DNA of 64,000 nucleotides from Flavobacterium sp. 90 (GCF_004339525.1 NZ_SMGE01000001.1:5146001-5210000); one strand, 5' to 3'; counted from the stretch's first letter, positions 18,184 through 27,832 are shown. Notes: generated from the letters alone by a model not told the origin. Numbers and translations: made by a program.

Positions 18184-19104
18184 ATGAATATGAAAATTAA
18201 ATGGGATGGCGTAATGCCAGCTGTAACAACAAAGTTTACAGCAGAAGGTCAACTGGATCTTGTAATGTTCGAGAAGAATATTAAAGCACAAATTGAAGCT
18301 GGAGTTAATGGAATTATACTTGGTGGAACCCTTGGAGAAGCAAGTACATTGACGAAAGAAGAAAAAGAGATTTTAATAAACAACACTTTAAGAATAGTCG
18401 AAGGAAAAATTCCGGTTATTGTAAATATTGCAGAGCAAACTACCAGCGAAGCAATTACTCTTGCAAAACGTGCTGAAGAGTTAGGTGTAAATGGTTTAAT
18501 GCTTTTACCTCCAATGCGATACAAAGCAACTGATTACGAAACTGTTGTTTACTTTAAAGAAATTGCTCAAAGTACTTCTTTACCAATTATGATTTACAAT
18601 AATCCTGTAGATTATAAAATTGAGGTAACACTTGATATGTTTGAAGAACTTTTAAAATTGGACAACATTCAGGCAGTAAAAGAATCAACCAGAGATATCA
18701 GCAATGTAACAAGAATCAGAAATCGTTTTGGCGATAGATTAAAAGTACTTTGTGGTGTAGATACTCTTGCACTTGAAAGTTTAGTGGCTGGAGCCGATGG
18801 TTGGGTTGCAGGTCTTGTAGTAGCATATCCTGCCGAAACTGTTGCAATTTACAAATTGGTAAAAGCTGGAAAAGTAGACGAAGCAGTAGCAATTTACAGA
18901 TGGTTTATGCCATTATTAGAATTGGATATTTCTCCACAATTAGTCCAAAATATTAAACTTGCCGAAGTAGCAACAGGACTTGGAACAGAAAATGTAAGAG
19001 CACCAAGACTTCCGCTACAAGGAAAAGAAAGAGAACGCGTTTTGTCGATCATTGATTTTGCAATGAAAAACAGACCAGTATTGCCAGCCTATAAAACTAT
19101 TTAA
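18184..19104 (+). CDS. DapA/NanA-superfamily deaminase, probable 1-pyrroline-4-hydroxy-2-carboxylate deaminase
   Basis: 306 aa from the ATG at 18184 (a second ATG is at 18190; a TTG further upstream is less likely). Class I aldolase TIM barrel with the family GGTLGEASTL motif, Tyr138 (MIYNNP) and Schiff-base Lys166 (AVKEST). The superfamily includes dihydrodipicolinate synthase and N-acetylneuraminate lyase. Here the next three genes encode the other steps of trans-4-hydroxy-L-proline breakdown, so the product most likely converts 1-pyrroline-4-hydroxy-2-carboxylate to 2-oxoglutarate semialdehyde and ammonia. First gene of the operon 18184-23019, 20 bp before the dehydrogenase. Fold is certain; reaction rests on the cluster. 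Confidence 0.87.
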   Translation: MNMKIKWDGVMPAVTTKFTAEGQLDLVMFEKNIKAQIEAGVNGIILGGTLGEASTLTKEEKEILINNTLRIVEGKIPVIVNIAEQTTSEAITLAKRAEELGVNGLMLLPPMRYKATDYETVVYFKEIAQSTSLPIMIYNNPVDYKIEVTLDMFEELLKLDNIQAVKESTRDISNVTRIRNRFGDRLKVLCGVDTLALESLVAGADGWVAGLVVAYPAETVAIYKLVKAGKVDEAVAIYRWFMPLLELDISPQLVQNIKLAEVATGLGTENVRAPRLPLQGKERERVLSIIDFAMKNRPVLPAYKTI

Positions 19105-19124
19105 TTAAAGATTAAAAGAAAGCG

Positions 19125-20693
19125 ATGACTACAGGAAAAAATTATATTGGAGATGTGCTTTCCGCGAAAGGTAAAACGACTTACAAAACAATAAATCCCG
19201 AATTAAATTCGGAGAATGAAACTGTTTTTTATGAAGCTACAGCCGAAGAGATTTCTGAAGCTGTAGCATTGGCCGAAGAAGCTTTTAAAACTTACGGAAC
19301 AATTGCAGACGTAAAAAAAGCAGATTTCCTTGATGCTATTGCCGAGGAAATCGAAGCTTTGGGCGAAGATTTACTAACGACTTACATTCAGGAATCAGGA
19401 CTTCCGGCAGGAAGAGCAAATGGCGAACGCGGCAGAACAACCGGACAACTTAGAGCATTTGCAACCATGCTTCGCGAAGGTTCATGGGTTGAAGCGATCA
19501 TCAATAAAACAGAAGGAAAACCGGATATTAGAAGATTACAGATTCCAATAGGACCAGTTGTCGTTTTTGGAGCAAGTAATTTTCCGCTTGCATTTTCTAC
19601 TGCTGGTGGCGATACCGCGAGCGCATTGGCAGCGGGTAGTCCTGTAATAGTAAAATCACATCCGCTTCATGCTGGAACAGGCGAATTAGTAGCTTCGGCT
19701 GTTATAAAAGCAGCCAAAAGAACTGGAATGCCAAATGGTGTTTTCTCAAACCTAAACAGCAGTGGTGTTGAGGTTGGAGTAGCGTTGGTAGAACATCCGT
19801 CTATAAAAGGAGTTGGTTTTACCGGAAGTATAAAAGGAGGAACAGCACTTTGCAAAATTGCAGCCAATAGAGCTATTCCAATTCCGGTTTATGCTGAAAT
19901 GGGAAGTATAAATCCTGTGCTTATTTTACCTTCGGCTTTAAAACTAGAAAGTGAAAAATGGGCTAAAAATTATGCTGCTTCAATCGTAGCAGGAACAGGA
20001 CAATTTTGTACAAATCCGGGACTTATTTTAGGAATAAAAAGCGCTGAGTTAGATAATTTTATTACTATTTTAGCTTTAGAGACAGATAAATTAGACCCAA
20101 CTTGTATGCTGCATCCGAATATAAAAAAGCAATACGAAAGTCTAAAATCAGAAGTGCTTGGGCAAGAAGGATATACGCAGGAAACCAGTTTAGAGAAAGA
20201 GGTAAAACCAAATTATGCATTGCAAAATATAATTGCGGTTGATGGAGAAACCTTCTTAAAAAACAAAACATTTCACAAAGAAGTTTTTGGGCCTTTTTCT
20301 GTAGTGGTCAAATGTGATGATGTGCAGCAGCTTAACACCATTATTGCGGAGTTGGAAGGACAATTGACAGGAACAGTTTTAAATGCTGATTTGCAAGAAT
20401 GGGACAATTTCAAAGAAACAATCGAAAACCTTAAAAATAAAGTCGGACGATTGATTTTTAATAATGTTCCAACAGGAGTAGAAGTTTGTTCCGGAATGAC
20501 TCACGGCGGACCTTTTCCTGCAAGTTCCGACAGTAAATTTACTTCTGTAGGATTAACAGCGGTTAAAAGATGGGTTCGTCCGGTAACTTTTCAGGATTGG
20601 CCGGATCAATTATTACCAAACGCTTTACAGGACAAAAATCCTTTAAATATTACCAGAACTGTAAACGATATACTAACAAAGAACGCTATATAA
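19125..20693 (+). CDS. Aldehyde dehydrogenase, probable 2-oxoglutarate semialdehyde dehydrogenase
   Basis: 522 aa. Aldehyde dehydrogenase fold with catalytic Cys295 (GTGQFCTNPG), the AEMGSINPVLI segment around the general base, and cofactor-binding GPVVVFGASNFPLAFS and GFTGS blocks. The FGASNFPLAFS/GQFCTNPG pattern is that of the KGSADH branch (NADP-type 2,5-dioxovalerate dehydrogenases). It oxidises 2-oxoglutarate semialdehyde to 2-oxoglutarate, the last step of hydroxyproline catabolism and also of some sugar-acid pathways; the adjacent epimerase selects the former. Only 3 bp separate its stop from the epimerase start, implying translational coupling. Confidence 0.9.
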   Translation: MTTGKNYIGDVLSAKGKTTYKTINPELNSENETVFYEATAEEISEAVALAEEAFKTYGTIADVKKADFLDAIAEEIEALGEDLLTTYIQESGLPAGRANGERGRTTGQLRAFATMLREGSWVEAIINKTEGKPDIRRLQIPIGPVVVFGASNFPLAFSTAGGDTASALAAGSPVIVKSHPLHAGTGELVASAVIKAAKRTGMPNGVFSNLNSSGVEVGVALVEHPSIKGVGFTGSIKGGTALCKIAANRAIPIPVYAEMGSINPVLILPSALKLESEKWAKNYAASIVAGTGQFCTNPGLILGIKSAELDNFITILALETDKLDPTCMLHPNIKKQYESLKSEVLGQEGYTQETSLEKEVKPNYALQNIIAVDGETFLKNKTFHKEVFGPFSVVVKCDDVQQLNTIIAELEGQLTGTVLNADLQEWDNFKETIENLKNKVGRLIFNNVPTGVEVCSGMTHGGPFPASSDSKFTSVGLTAVKRWVRPVTFQDWPDQLLPNALQDKNPLNITRTVNDILTKNAI

Positions 20694-20696
20694 TTT

Positions 20697-21707
20697 ATGC
20701 CAAGAAAAACCTTTTTTTGTGTTGATGCACATACGTGCGGAAATCCGGTAAGAGTTGTCGCTGGTGGTGGTCCCAATTTGGTTGGAAACAACATGAGCGA
20801 AAAAAGACAACATTTTTTAAAAGAATACGACTGGATTCGTAAAGGACTTATGTTTGAGCCTCGCGGTCATGACATGATGAGTGGAAGTATTTTGTATCCG
20901 CCAAGTAATCCTGAAAATGATTTCGGAATTTTATTTATCGAAACTTCGGGTTGTTTGCCAATGTGCGGACATGGAACCATCGGAACCATAACAATTGCGA
21001 TTGAAGAAGGATTGGTTACACCGAAGATTCCCGGAAAAATTAAGATGGAAGCGCCGGCAGGACTTGTTCAGATCGAATACCAACAAACCGGTAAAAAAGT
21101 AGATTGGGTAAGATTGACGAATGTAAAATCATATTTGGCAGCCGAAGGCTTAACGATTGATTGTCCGGAATTAGGCGAGATTGTTTTTGATGTGGCATAT
21201 GGAGGAAATTATTATGCGATTGTAGATCCGCAAAATAATTTCTCTGGAATTCAGGATTTTACAGCCGGAAAAATTGTTCAGTACAGTCAGGAAGTGCGCA
21301 AACGCATTAATGAGAAATATCCAAATATGTTTATTCATCCTGAAAACGATACGATTCGCGATGTAAGTCATATGTTGTGGACAGGAGATCCTATCGATCC
21401 AACTTCTTCAGGACGAAATGCCGTTTTTTATGGCGACAAAGCAATCGATCGTTCACCATGCGGAACCGGAACTTCGGCAAGAATTGCACAGCTTCACGCT
21501 AAAGGGAAACTAAAAAAAGGAGAAGATTATATACACGAAAGTTTTATTGGAAGTAAGTTTATTGGCAGAGTCGAAGAAGAAACTTCGATAGGCGATATCA
21601 AAGCCATTGTACCAAGTATTCAGGGTTGGGCAAAAGTTTACGGTTACAACAATATCATTATTGATGAAGATGATGATCCGTATGCTTTTGGTTTTCAAGT
21701 GATTTAA
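20697..21707 (+). CDS. 4-hydroxyproline 2-epimerase (proline racemase family)
   Basis: 336 aa. Both catalytic cysteines are present: Cys90 in PMCGHGTIG and Cys255 in RSPCGTGTSAR. The Cys/Cys pair marks racemases and epimerases and excludes the trans-3-hydroxyproline dehydratase branch, where the first residue is Ser or Thr. The usual start FFCVDAHTCGNPVRVV is present. It converts trans-4-hydroxy-L-proline to cis-4-hydroxy-D-proline, which feeds the FAD dehydrogenase encoded next. A proline racemase cannot be excluded from motifs alone, but the four-gene pathway context strongly favours the epimerase. Confidence 0.92.
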   Translation: MPRKTFFCVDAHTCGNPVRVVAGGGPNLVGNNMSEKRQHFLKEYDWIRKGLMFEPRGHDMMSGSILYPPSNPENDFGILFIETSGCLPMCGHGTIGTITIAIEEGLVTPKIPGKIKMEAPAGLVQIEYQQTGKKVDWVRLTNVKSYLAAEGLTIDCPELGEIVFDVAYGGNYYAIVDPQNNFSGIQDFTAGKIVQYSQEVRKRINEKYPNMFIHPENDTIRDVSHMLWTGDPIDPTSSGRNAVFYGDKAIDRSPCGTGTSARIAQLHAKGKLKKGEDYIHESFIGSKFIGRVEEETSIGDIKAIVPSIQGWAKVYGYNNIIIDEDDDPYAFGFQVI

Positions 21708-21723
21708 AAAAATGATAATATAA

Positions 21724-21768
21724 AAAAAATCATTGGTTTACAGAAAAACTTCTTACCAATGATTTTTT
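21724..21768 (+). terminator. Hairpin between epimerase and dehydrogenase genes
   Basis: Stem AAAAAATCATTGGT with ACCAATGATTTTTT around a 17-nt loop. It could be a partial terminator, an mRNA stabiliser, or a bidirectional stop; it lowers confidence that all four catabolic genes are equally expressed. Confidence 0.5.
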
Positions 21769-21783
21769 AAATTTATAATAGTA

Positions 21784-23019
21784 ATGAAAAAAGTAAGTAT
21801 AATTGGCGGAGGAATAATTGGCTTATGTTCAGCTTATTATTTAGCCAAAGAAGGTTATGAAGTCGTTGTTTTCGATAAATCAGATATGAGCGACGGTTGT
21901 TCTTACGGAAACGCCGGAATGATAGTTCCATCGCATATAATTCCGTTGGCACAACCCGGTATGATTGCACAAGGAATAAAATGGATGTTTGATAGCCAAA
22001 GTCCGTTTTATGTAAAACCAAGATTAAATCTGGATTTAATGAAATGGGGATTGCAATTCTACAAACATGCGAATTTAAAGCATGTAGAAAAATCCATGCC
22101 GGCACTTTGCAATTTATCGCTTTTGAGTAAAGACTTGTATCAGGATTTTGCAAAACAAAACAACTCCTTTTTTTATGAAGAAAAAGGGCTTTTAATGCTT
22201 TATAAAACCGAAAAAACAGGCGAAGAAATTCAGCACGAAGGAATATTGGCAGAAAAATTAGGCTTAGAAGTTGATTTTTTATCCAAAGAAGAAGTTTCAA
22301 GATTAGAAAAAGGAACGACTACAGACGTGATTGGTGGCGTACATTACAAAAGTGATGCGCATGTATATCCTCAAAAATTCATGCAATTCCTTAAAGAAGA
22401 ATTGAGCAGATTAAATGTAAAAATTCATTCGCAAACTACTGTTAATGATTTTGTTTTAAAGAACAATCAGATTTCAGAAATCATAACGGACAAAGGCAAT
22501 TTCGCAGCAGACGAAGTAGTTTTGGCAACAGGATCTTGGAGTCCGCATATTGCTAAAAAACTAAATGTAAATATTTCGATTTTACCGGGAAAAGGTTACA
22601 GTTTTACACTTAACGATCAAAGTCATAAACCGTCAATTCCGACCATTTTATGCGAAGGAAAAGTAGCTGTAACGCCTATGAATAAAGATATTCGTTTTGG
22701 AGGAACAATGGAAATAACGCACACCAATGACACCAAAATAAATCAAAACCGATTACAGGGAATCGTAAATTCAATCAATGATTTTTATCCGGATTTAAAA
22801 ATCGAAATGCCAAAAGAACAAGATACTTGGTTTGGTTTCAGACCTTGTACGCCTTCGGGAATGCCAGTTATTGCGCGAGATAAAAAACTTAAAAATTTAA
22901 CTTTAGTTACAGGACACGCCATGATGGGATTAAGTCTGGCTCCTGCAACAGGTAAAATTGTAGAAGAAATTATTTCAGGAAAAAAGACTTCTGTAGACAC
23001 GCAAATGTTTCAACTTTAA
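21784..23019 (+). CDS. FAD-dependent D-hydroxyproline dehydrogenase (DadA-like)
   Basis: 411 aa. N-terminal dinucleotide-binding motif GGGIIGLCSAYYLAKEGYEVVVFDKSD, the DadA-type CSYGNAGMIVPSH segment, and a C-terminal GHAMMGLSLAPATGK flavin-contact motif. It belongs to the D-amino-acid dehydrogenase/DAO family. In this operon it should oxidise cis-4-hydroxy-D-proline to 1-pyrroline-4-hydroxy-2-carboxylate, passing electrons to the respiratory chain; no export signal is seen. It completes the set epimerase, dehydrogenase, deaminase, semialdehyde dehydrogenase. Confidence 0.88.
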   Translation: MKKVSIIGGGIIGLCSAYYLAKEGYEVVVFDKSDMSDGCSYGNAGMIVPSHIIPLAQPGMIAQGIKWMFDSQSPFYVKPRLNLDLMKWGLQFYKHANLKHVEKSMPALCNLSLLSKDLYQDFAKQNNSFFYEEKGLLMLYKTEKTGEEIQHEGILAEKLGLEVDFLSKEEVSRLEKGTTTDVIGGVHYKSDAHVYPQKFMQFLKEELSRLNVKIHSQTTVNDFVLKNNQISEIITDKGNFAADEVVLATGSWSPHIAKKLNVNISILPGKGYSFTLNDQSHKPSIPTILCEGKVAVTPMNKDIRFGGTMEITHTNDTKINQNRLQGIVNSINDFYPDLKIEMPKEQDTWFGFRPCTPSGMPVIARDKKLKNLTLVTGHAMMGLSLAPATGKIVEEIISGKKTSVDTQMFQL

Positions 23020-23022
23020 AAA

Positions 23023-23060
23023 AAATCAGCTTCATTTTTAATCAAAATTGAAGCTGATTT
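23023..23060 (+). terminator. Intrinsic terminator of the hydroxyproline operon
   Basis: Stem AAATCAGCTTCA...TTTT with AAAAT/TGAAGCTGATTT, short loop, followed by a T-run. It begins directly after the dehydrogenase stop codon. Confidence 0.8.
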
Positions 23061-23094
23061 TTTTTATTTAATAGGCATAAAATCGTAAAGATTT

Positions 23095-23729
23095 TGTCAT
23101 TTCGACGGAGGAGAAATCCTCACGAGAAGCTCGAAAAAGATTGGCGACAATATTGAACGCGGATAACACAGATTCGCTTTGCGAAAACACAGATTAAAAA
23201 GGATTTTATCCGCTTAATCTTGTCATTTCGACGGAGGAGAAATCTTCGCAAGAAGCTCGACAAAGATTGGAGACAATATTGAACGCGGATGACACGGATT
23301 CGCTTTGCGAAAACGCAGATTAAAACGGATTTTATCAGCTTAATCATGTCATTTCGACGGAGGAGAAATCACACGCGGGATTCGACAAAGATTGACGATT
23401 TTGATTACGGAGTTACTTGCGAAGATTTCTCCTCCGTCGAAATGACAAACTAGACGAAAATCTTGTTATGAAAATTCTCGTAAAGGCATAAAATGGGAAA
23501 GATTTTGTCATTTCGACGGAGGAGAAATCTTGACGAGAAGCTTGACAAAGATTGAAGACAATTGAACGCGGATGACACGGATTCGCTTTGCGAAAACGCA
23601 GATTAAAACGGATTTTATCAGCTTAATCTTGTCATTTCGACGGAGGAGAAATCACACTAGAAGCTCGACAAAGAATGTCGCCAAACTTTGTCGAATCCCG
23701 CGTGTGATTTCTCCTCCGTCGAAATGACA
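23095..23729. repeat. Tandem array of composite palindromic repeats (126-bp unit)
   Basis: Five units begin with TGTCATTTCGACGGAGGAG at 23095, 23221, 23347, 23506 and 23630. The first two are exactly 126 bp apart and the fourth is 124 bp long; each of these three has an inner module GAACGCGGAT...TTCGCTTTGCGAA...GCAGATTAAAA. Units three and five end in the inverse arm CTCCTCCGTCGAAATGACA, so the array reads repeat-repeat-hairpin, spacer, repeat-hairpin. The 5' gap (23061-23094) and the tail to 23861 hold nothing recognisable apart from the next gene's promoter. Confidence 0.85.
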
Positions 23730-23861
23730 AACTAGACGAAAAAGTTTTTAATTACAATATGATAAAAACAAAAACTCACATTACAAAATTCTAAATACTG
23801 ACCACATTTAGAATTAGAAAAGATTGCCCTATTTTCAAACAAAAAACAAAACAAACCAAAA

Positions 23862-25277
23862 ATGAAAGACCAAAATCAAGAAGAATTTAAAAAAGAATTA
23901 GGACTTCTCGACGGAACTATGCTAGTAGTAGGTTCTATGATAGGATCCGGAATATTTATTGTAAGTGCCGATATTGCCAGACAAGTAGGTTCAACTGGAT
24001 GGCTTATTTTAATTTGGCTATTTTCAGGATTAATTACTATGATTGCGGCGGTAAGTTATGGAGAATTAAGCGCCATGTTTCCCAATGCTGGCGGACAATA
24101 TGTGTATTTAAAAGAAGCATATAATAAATTAATTGCCTTTTTGTACGGCTGGAGTTTTTTTGCTGTAATCCAAACCGGAACTATTGCGGCGGTTGGAGTG
24201 GCGTTTTCAAAATTTGCAGCCTATTTAATTCCTGCTGTCAGCGACGAAAATATCTTATACGAAATAGGAAATTTCAAACTCAATGTCGCTCAGATTGTTT
24301 CTATTGTAACGATTATTTTTCTAACGTATTTGAATACTCGCGGTGTAAAAAACAGCAAGATTCTACAAACCATTTTAACGATTATAAAAATACTTTCTAT
24401 TTCAGGATTAATCATCTTCGGATTTACTTTGGCAGCAAAAGCCTCAATTTGGAATGCCAATTGGACAGATGCCTGGACACCGCGCTCTTTTAATACAGAA
24501 ACTGGTTCATGGCTCCCAATTAATGCTACGGCTTTGATTTCGGGGATTTCAGCGGCTATGGTTGGAACTTTATTTTCCAGCGATTCCTGGACAGGAGTTA
24601 CTTTTATTGCAGGAGAGATAAAAAATCCAAAGCGAAATGTTGGATTAAGCATGTTTCTGGGAACCTTAATCGTAACAATCATTTATGTTTTAACGAATTT
24701 AATGTACGTGGCAGTTATTCCGTTAACCGAAATTGCAACAGCAAAATCGGATAGAGTAGCGGTGGTTGCTTCAGATTATATTTTTGGAGATATTGGAACG
24801 TTAATTATTGCGCTTATGATTATGATTTCGACATTTGCCTGCAATAATGGCTTAATTATGGCGGGAGCCAGAGTTTATTATACGATGGCAAATGACGGTT
24901 TATTCTTTAAAAAAGCAGCTAATTTAAATAATGCAAGTGTTCCTGCGTGGGCACTTTGGGCGCAATGTATTTGGGCTTCTGTATTATGTCTTACCGGAAA
25001 ATACGGTGATTTATTGGACTTTGTAATCATCATTGTTTTGATTTTTTATATCCTTACGATCTACGGAATTATGCGTTTGCGTAAAAAAATGCCAGATGCT
25101 GTTCGTCCGTATAAAGCAATTGGATATCCTTTTTTACCGATTTTTTATATCATAATTGCTTCGGCTGTTTGTGTTTCGTTATTGTTTACGAAATTTTCAA
25201 CTTGCGGTTGGGGAGTTTTAATTATGTTAATCGGAATACCTGTTTATTATCTGATAAAGGAAAAAAGCCCAAACTAA
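23862..25277 (+). CDS. APC-family amino acid permease (candidate hydroxyproline/amino acid importer)
   Basis: 471 aa, about 12 membrane segments. The first helix carries the APC motif VGSMIGSGIFIVSADIA, and GELSAMFPNAGGQYVYLKEAY is the conserved second-helix/loop signature. The family exchanges or symports amino acids across the inner membrane. It follows the hydroxyproline operon in the same orientation but is separated by a terminator and an 840-bp repeat-filled gap, so it has its own promoter. Substrate is unknown; hydroxyproline, proline or glycine/serine would fit the locus. Confidence 0.88.
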   Translation: MKDQNQEEFKKELGLLDGTMLVVGSMIGSGIFIVSADIARQVGSTGWLILIWLFSGLITMIAAVSYGELSAMFPNAGGQYVYLKEAYNKLIAFLYGWSFFAVIQTGTIAAVGVAFSKFAAYLIPAVSDENILYEIGNFKLNVAQIVSIVTIIFLTYLNTRGVKNSKILQTILTIIKILSISGLIIFGFTLAAKASIWNANWTDAWTPRSFNTETGSWLPINATALISGISAAMVGTLFSSDSWTGVTFIAGEIKNPKRNVGLSMFLGTLIVTIIYVLTNLMYVAVIPLTEIATAKSDRVAVVASDYIFGDIGTLIIALMIMISTFACNNGLIMAGARVYYTMANDGLFFKKAANLNNASVPAWALWAQCIWASVLCLTGKYGDLLDFVIIIVLIFYILTIYGIMRLRKKMPDAVRPYKAIGYPFLPIFYIIIASAVCVSLLFTKFSTCGWGVLIMLIGIPVYYLIKEKSPN

Positions 25278-25288
25278 TTTTTTGAATT

Positions 25289-25315
25289 CCTAACAGGTTT
25301 TTAAAACCTGTTAGG
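25289..25315 (+). repeat. Dispersed palindrome CCTAACAGGTTTTTAAAACC-type; likely permease terminator
   Basis: Inverted repeat CCTAACAGGTTT / AAACCTGTTAGG 10 bp after the permease stop. A sister copy (CCTCACAGGTTT / AAACCTGTGAGG, with compensated base change) is at 39416-39446, so this is a mobile or recurrent element that also serves as a hairpin. Confidence 0.65.
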
Positions 25316-25502
25316 TCTCCTAAATATCGACAACGTAATGTAATACGCACTGCTGTGCGCCTCTACAATAGCATATCGTTCAATTGATTACTACAGATAA
25401 ATATTCGCTTTTACTTCATTGATCTCTATGATATTAGAAAAACTGAAATTAGGAAGATTATTAGTATTTAATAACTGATTTTGTTTGAATTTCAATTTCG
25501 AT

Positions 25503-25532
25503 GGATAATATAATATTACTATGTGTTAATAT
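25503..25532 (+). promoter_or_regulatory. Shared operator-like element upstream of the S9 peptidase operon
   Basis: 30-bp block nearly identical to 3672-3701; inverted repeat TATTAC-TATGTG-TTAATA. It lies 50 bp before the start of the S9 peptidase gene and would control 25583-37697. Confidence 0.6.
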
Positions 25533-25582
25533 TAACCCACATCAGTCAATAAATAATATATATTTTTATAAATATTTAAATT

Positions 25583-27832
25583 ATGGGAACAACTAGTAAA
25601 AAAATAAGTGTATTTTTAACACTTTCATGGTGTTTGATAACTCAGGCTCAAGGAACTTTAAAGGAATATAAAAAGGCAAATGCCGTAGATTCTTTATTTA
25701 AGAATAAAGTTATTAATACTCCGAAGGAATTTCATTGGATTGGAAACGATTATGTTTGGTACAGCAATAATCTGCTAAAAGGAAAAGAATTTCTTTTGGT
25801 TAATACCAAAGAACAGAAACAAGCACAAGCTTTCGATCATAATAAGTTGGGACAATCTTTATCAAAATTTTTAGGAAAAGAGGTAAAATCAAACGATTTG
25901 CCAATTGAAAATTTAGAATTTGATAAAACTTTGTCAACCTTAGTTTTTACAACAGATACAACTAAAGCTTCTTGTAATTTAAAGACGTATGAAATTGCTA
26001 AAATTGGACCTTATAAAAAGCCAGCAAAAACAGATGATTATTGGGGCGGTAATTTTGATGAATTGGGAAATAAACCTGTAGGTTCTCCGGATTCTTTGAA
26101 TGTTGCGTTTATCAAAAACTATAATTTATATATCAAGAATAAGAAAACAAAAGTTGAAACGCAGTTAAGTTACGATGGTTCAAAAGGCTTTTATTATTCT
26201 TCGTATTTACAATGGTCGCCAAACAGTAAGGAAATAATGGCTTATAAAGTCAGACCTGGAGAAGATCATAAAATTTATTTTGTAGAGTCAAGTCCGGCAG
26301 ATCAGTTTCAGCCAAAATTGCAAACCAGAGATTATTTAAAACCTGGAGATCAATTACCATTCAAAAGTCCGCAATTGTTTGCTGTAGCTTCAAAAAAGCA
26401 AATTTCGGTTGCTACAGATTTATTTCAAGAACAATATGAGTTGAGCGGAATCGAATGGAAAGACGACAGCAGCGCTTTTACTTTTGAATTTAATCAAAGA
26501 GGACATCAGGTTTATCGTGTTTTGGAAGTAAATGCAACAACTGGAAAAGTAAAAGTCATTATAGAAGAAACCAGTCCGACATTTGTAGATTATAGCGGAA
26601 AAAGATACCGTTACGACCTTAAAAAAAGCAATGAAATTATTTGGGCTTCGGAACGTGATGGCTGGAATCATTTATATTTATACGATGCCATTTCCGGAAA
26701 AGTAAAAAATCAGATTACTAAAGGAAATTGGCCAGTAAGAGAAGTTTTAAAAGTAGATGAAGAAAAAAAACAAATCTATTTTACTGCAAGCGGATTAGAC
26801 AGCGATCAGGATCCGTATTTATTGCAGTTTTGCCGAATTGATTTTAACGGAAAAAACTTTACCAGATTAACGACAGAAAACGGAAATCATAAAGTAACTT
26901 TTTCACCGGATTATAAATATTATGTCGATCAATATTCAAGAGTAGACGCGGCGCCAATTACGGTTTTGAAAAGTATTGATTCTCAAAAAACAATTGTTGA
27001 ATTACAAAAAGCAGATATTTCGGCATTGCAAAAAACAGGATGGATTGCTCCGGAAGTTTTTACGGCAAAAGCAAGAGATGGCAAAACAGATATTTGGGGC
27101 GTTATTGTACGCCCGACAACTTTTGATCCGAATCGTAAATATCCAATTATCGAATATATTTATGCAGGGCCGCAGGATTCATTTGTTCCAAAGAATTTTC
27201 AGCCTTATTATTGGGCAATGTCATCGCTGGCAGAATTAGGATTTATCGTGGTTCAGATTGACGGAATGGGAACTTCAAATCGCTCAAAAGTTTTTCATGA
27301 TGTATGTTGGAAAAACTTAAAAGATGGTGGTTTCCCAGACAGAAAACTTTGGATGAAAGCCGCTGCAGCCAAATATCCTTATATGAATATTGACAAAGTA
27401 GGAATTCACGGAACATCTGCGGGAGGACAAAATGCCGGAGCAGCTTTGGTTTTTAACTCTGATTTTTATGATGTTGCCGTTGCATCTTGTGGTTGCCACG
27501 ATAATAGAATGGATAAAATGTGGTGGAACGAACAATGGATGGGATATCCGGTTGGACCAGAATATGAAGCGTGTTCTAATACCGCAAATGCAGCACAATT
27601 AGGCGGAAATTTAATGTTGATTGTGGGAGAATTAGACGATAATGTTGATCCTGCGTCAACGATGCAATTTGCAAACGCTTTAATAAAAGCCAATAAAAAC
27701 TTTGAGTTAGTAACTGTTCCGGGAATGGGACATTCAGCAGGAGGAGATTTTGGAGAACGTAAGCGAAGAGATTATTTTGTACAGCATTTATTAGGCGTGA
27801 TTCCGCCAACTTGGGAAGAAATTTATAAGTAG
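25583..27832 (+). CDS. Secreted S9-family prolyl peptidase (dipeptidyl peptidase IV-like)
   Basis: 749 aa with an N-terminal signal peptide (about residue 23). An eight-blade beta-propeller N-domain (DPPIV_N-like, about 90-500) is followed by an alpha/beta-hydrolase domain. Nucleophile Ser612 lies in HGTSAGGQ; the Asp is in GELDDNVDP and the His in GMGHSAGG. Family enzymes cut after proline near the N-terminus of peptides. In this locus the probable substrates are proline/hydroxyproline-rich peptides released from a glycoprotein. First gene of the large operon-like run 25583-37697. Confidence 0.9.
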   Translation: MGTTSKKISVFLTLSWCLITQAQGTLKEYKKANAVDSLFKNKVINTPKEFHWIGNDYVWYSNNLLKGKEFLLVNTKEQKQAQAFDHNKLGQSLSKFLGKEVKSNDLPIENLEFDKTLSTLVFTTDTTKASCNLKTYEIAKIGPYKKPAKTDDYWGGNFDELGNKPVGSPDSLNVAFIKNYNLYIKNKKTKVETQLSYDGSKGFYYSSYLQWSPNSKEIMAYKVRPGEDHKIYFVESSPADQFQPKLQTRDYLKPGDQLPFKSPQLFAVASKKQISVATDLFQEQYELSGIEWKDDSSAFTFEFNQRGHQVYRVLEVNATTGKVKVIIEETSPTFVDYSGKRYRYDLKKSNEIIWASERDGWNHLYLYDAISGKVKNQITKGNWPVREVLKVDEEKKQIYFTASGLDSDQDPYLLQFCRIDFNGKNFTRLTTENGNHKVTFSPDYKYYVDQYSRVDAAPITVLKSIDSQKTIVELQKADISALQKTGWIAPEVFTAKARDGKTDIWGVIVRPTTFDPNRKYPIIEYIYAGPQDSFVPKNFQPYYWAMSSLAELGFIVVQIDGMGTSNRSKVFHDVCWKNLKDGGFPDRKLWMKAAAAKYPYMNIDKVGIHGTSAGGQNAGAALVFNSDFYDVAVASCGCHDNRMDKMWWNEQWMGYPVGPEYEACSNTANAAQLGGNLMLIVGELDDNVDPASTMQFANALIKANKNFELVTVPGMGHSAGGDFGERKRRDYFVQHLLGVIPPTWEEIYK

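Noticed and set aside
21773..22300. 175-codon minus-strand frame opposite the FAD dehydrogenase gene
   Set aside because: It lies wholly within a well-supported gene and has no recognisable family pattern; a product of codon bias.
23095..23729. CRISPR-like periodic repeats
   Set aside because: Period is about 126 bp, the repeats are palindromic over their whole length, the spacers are repeated rather than unique, and no cas gene is present.
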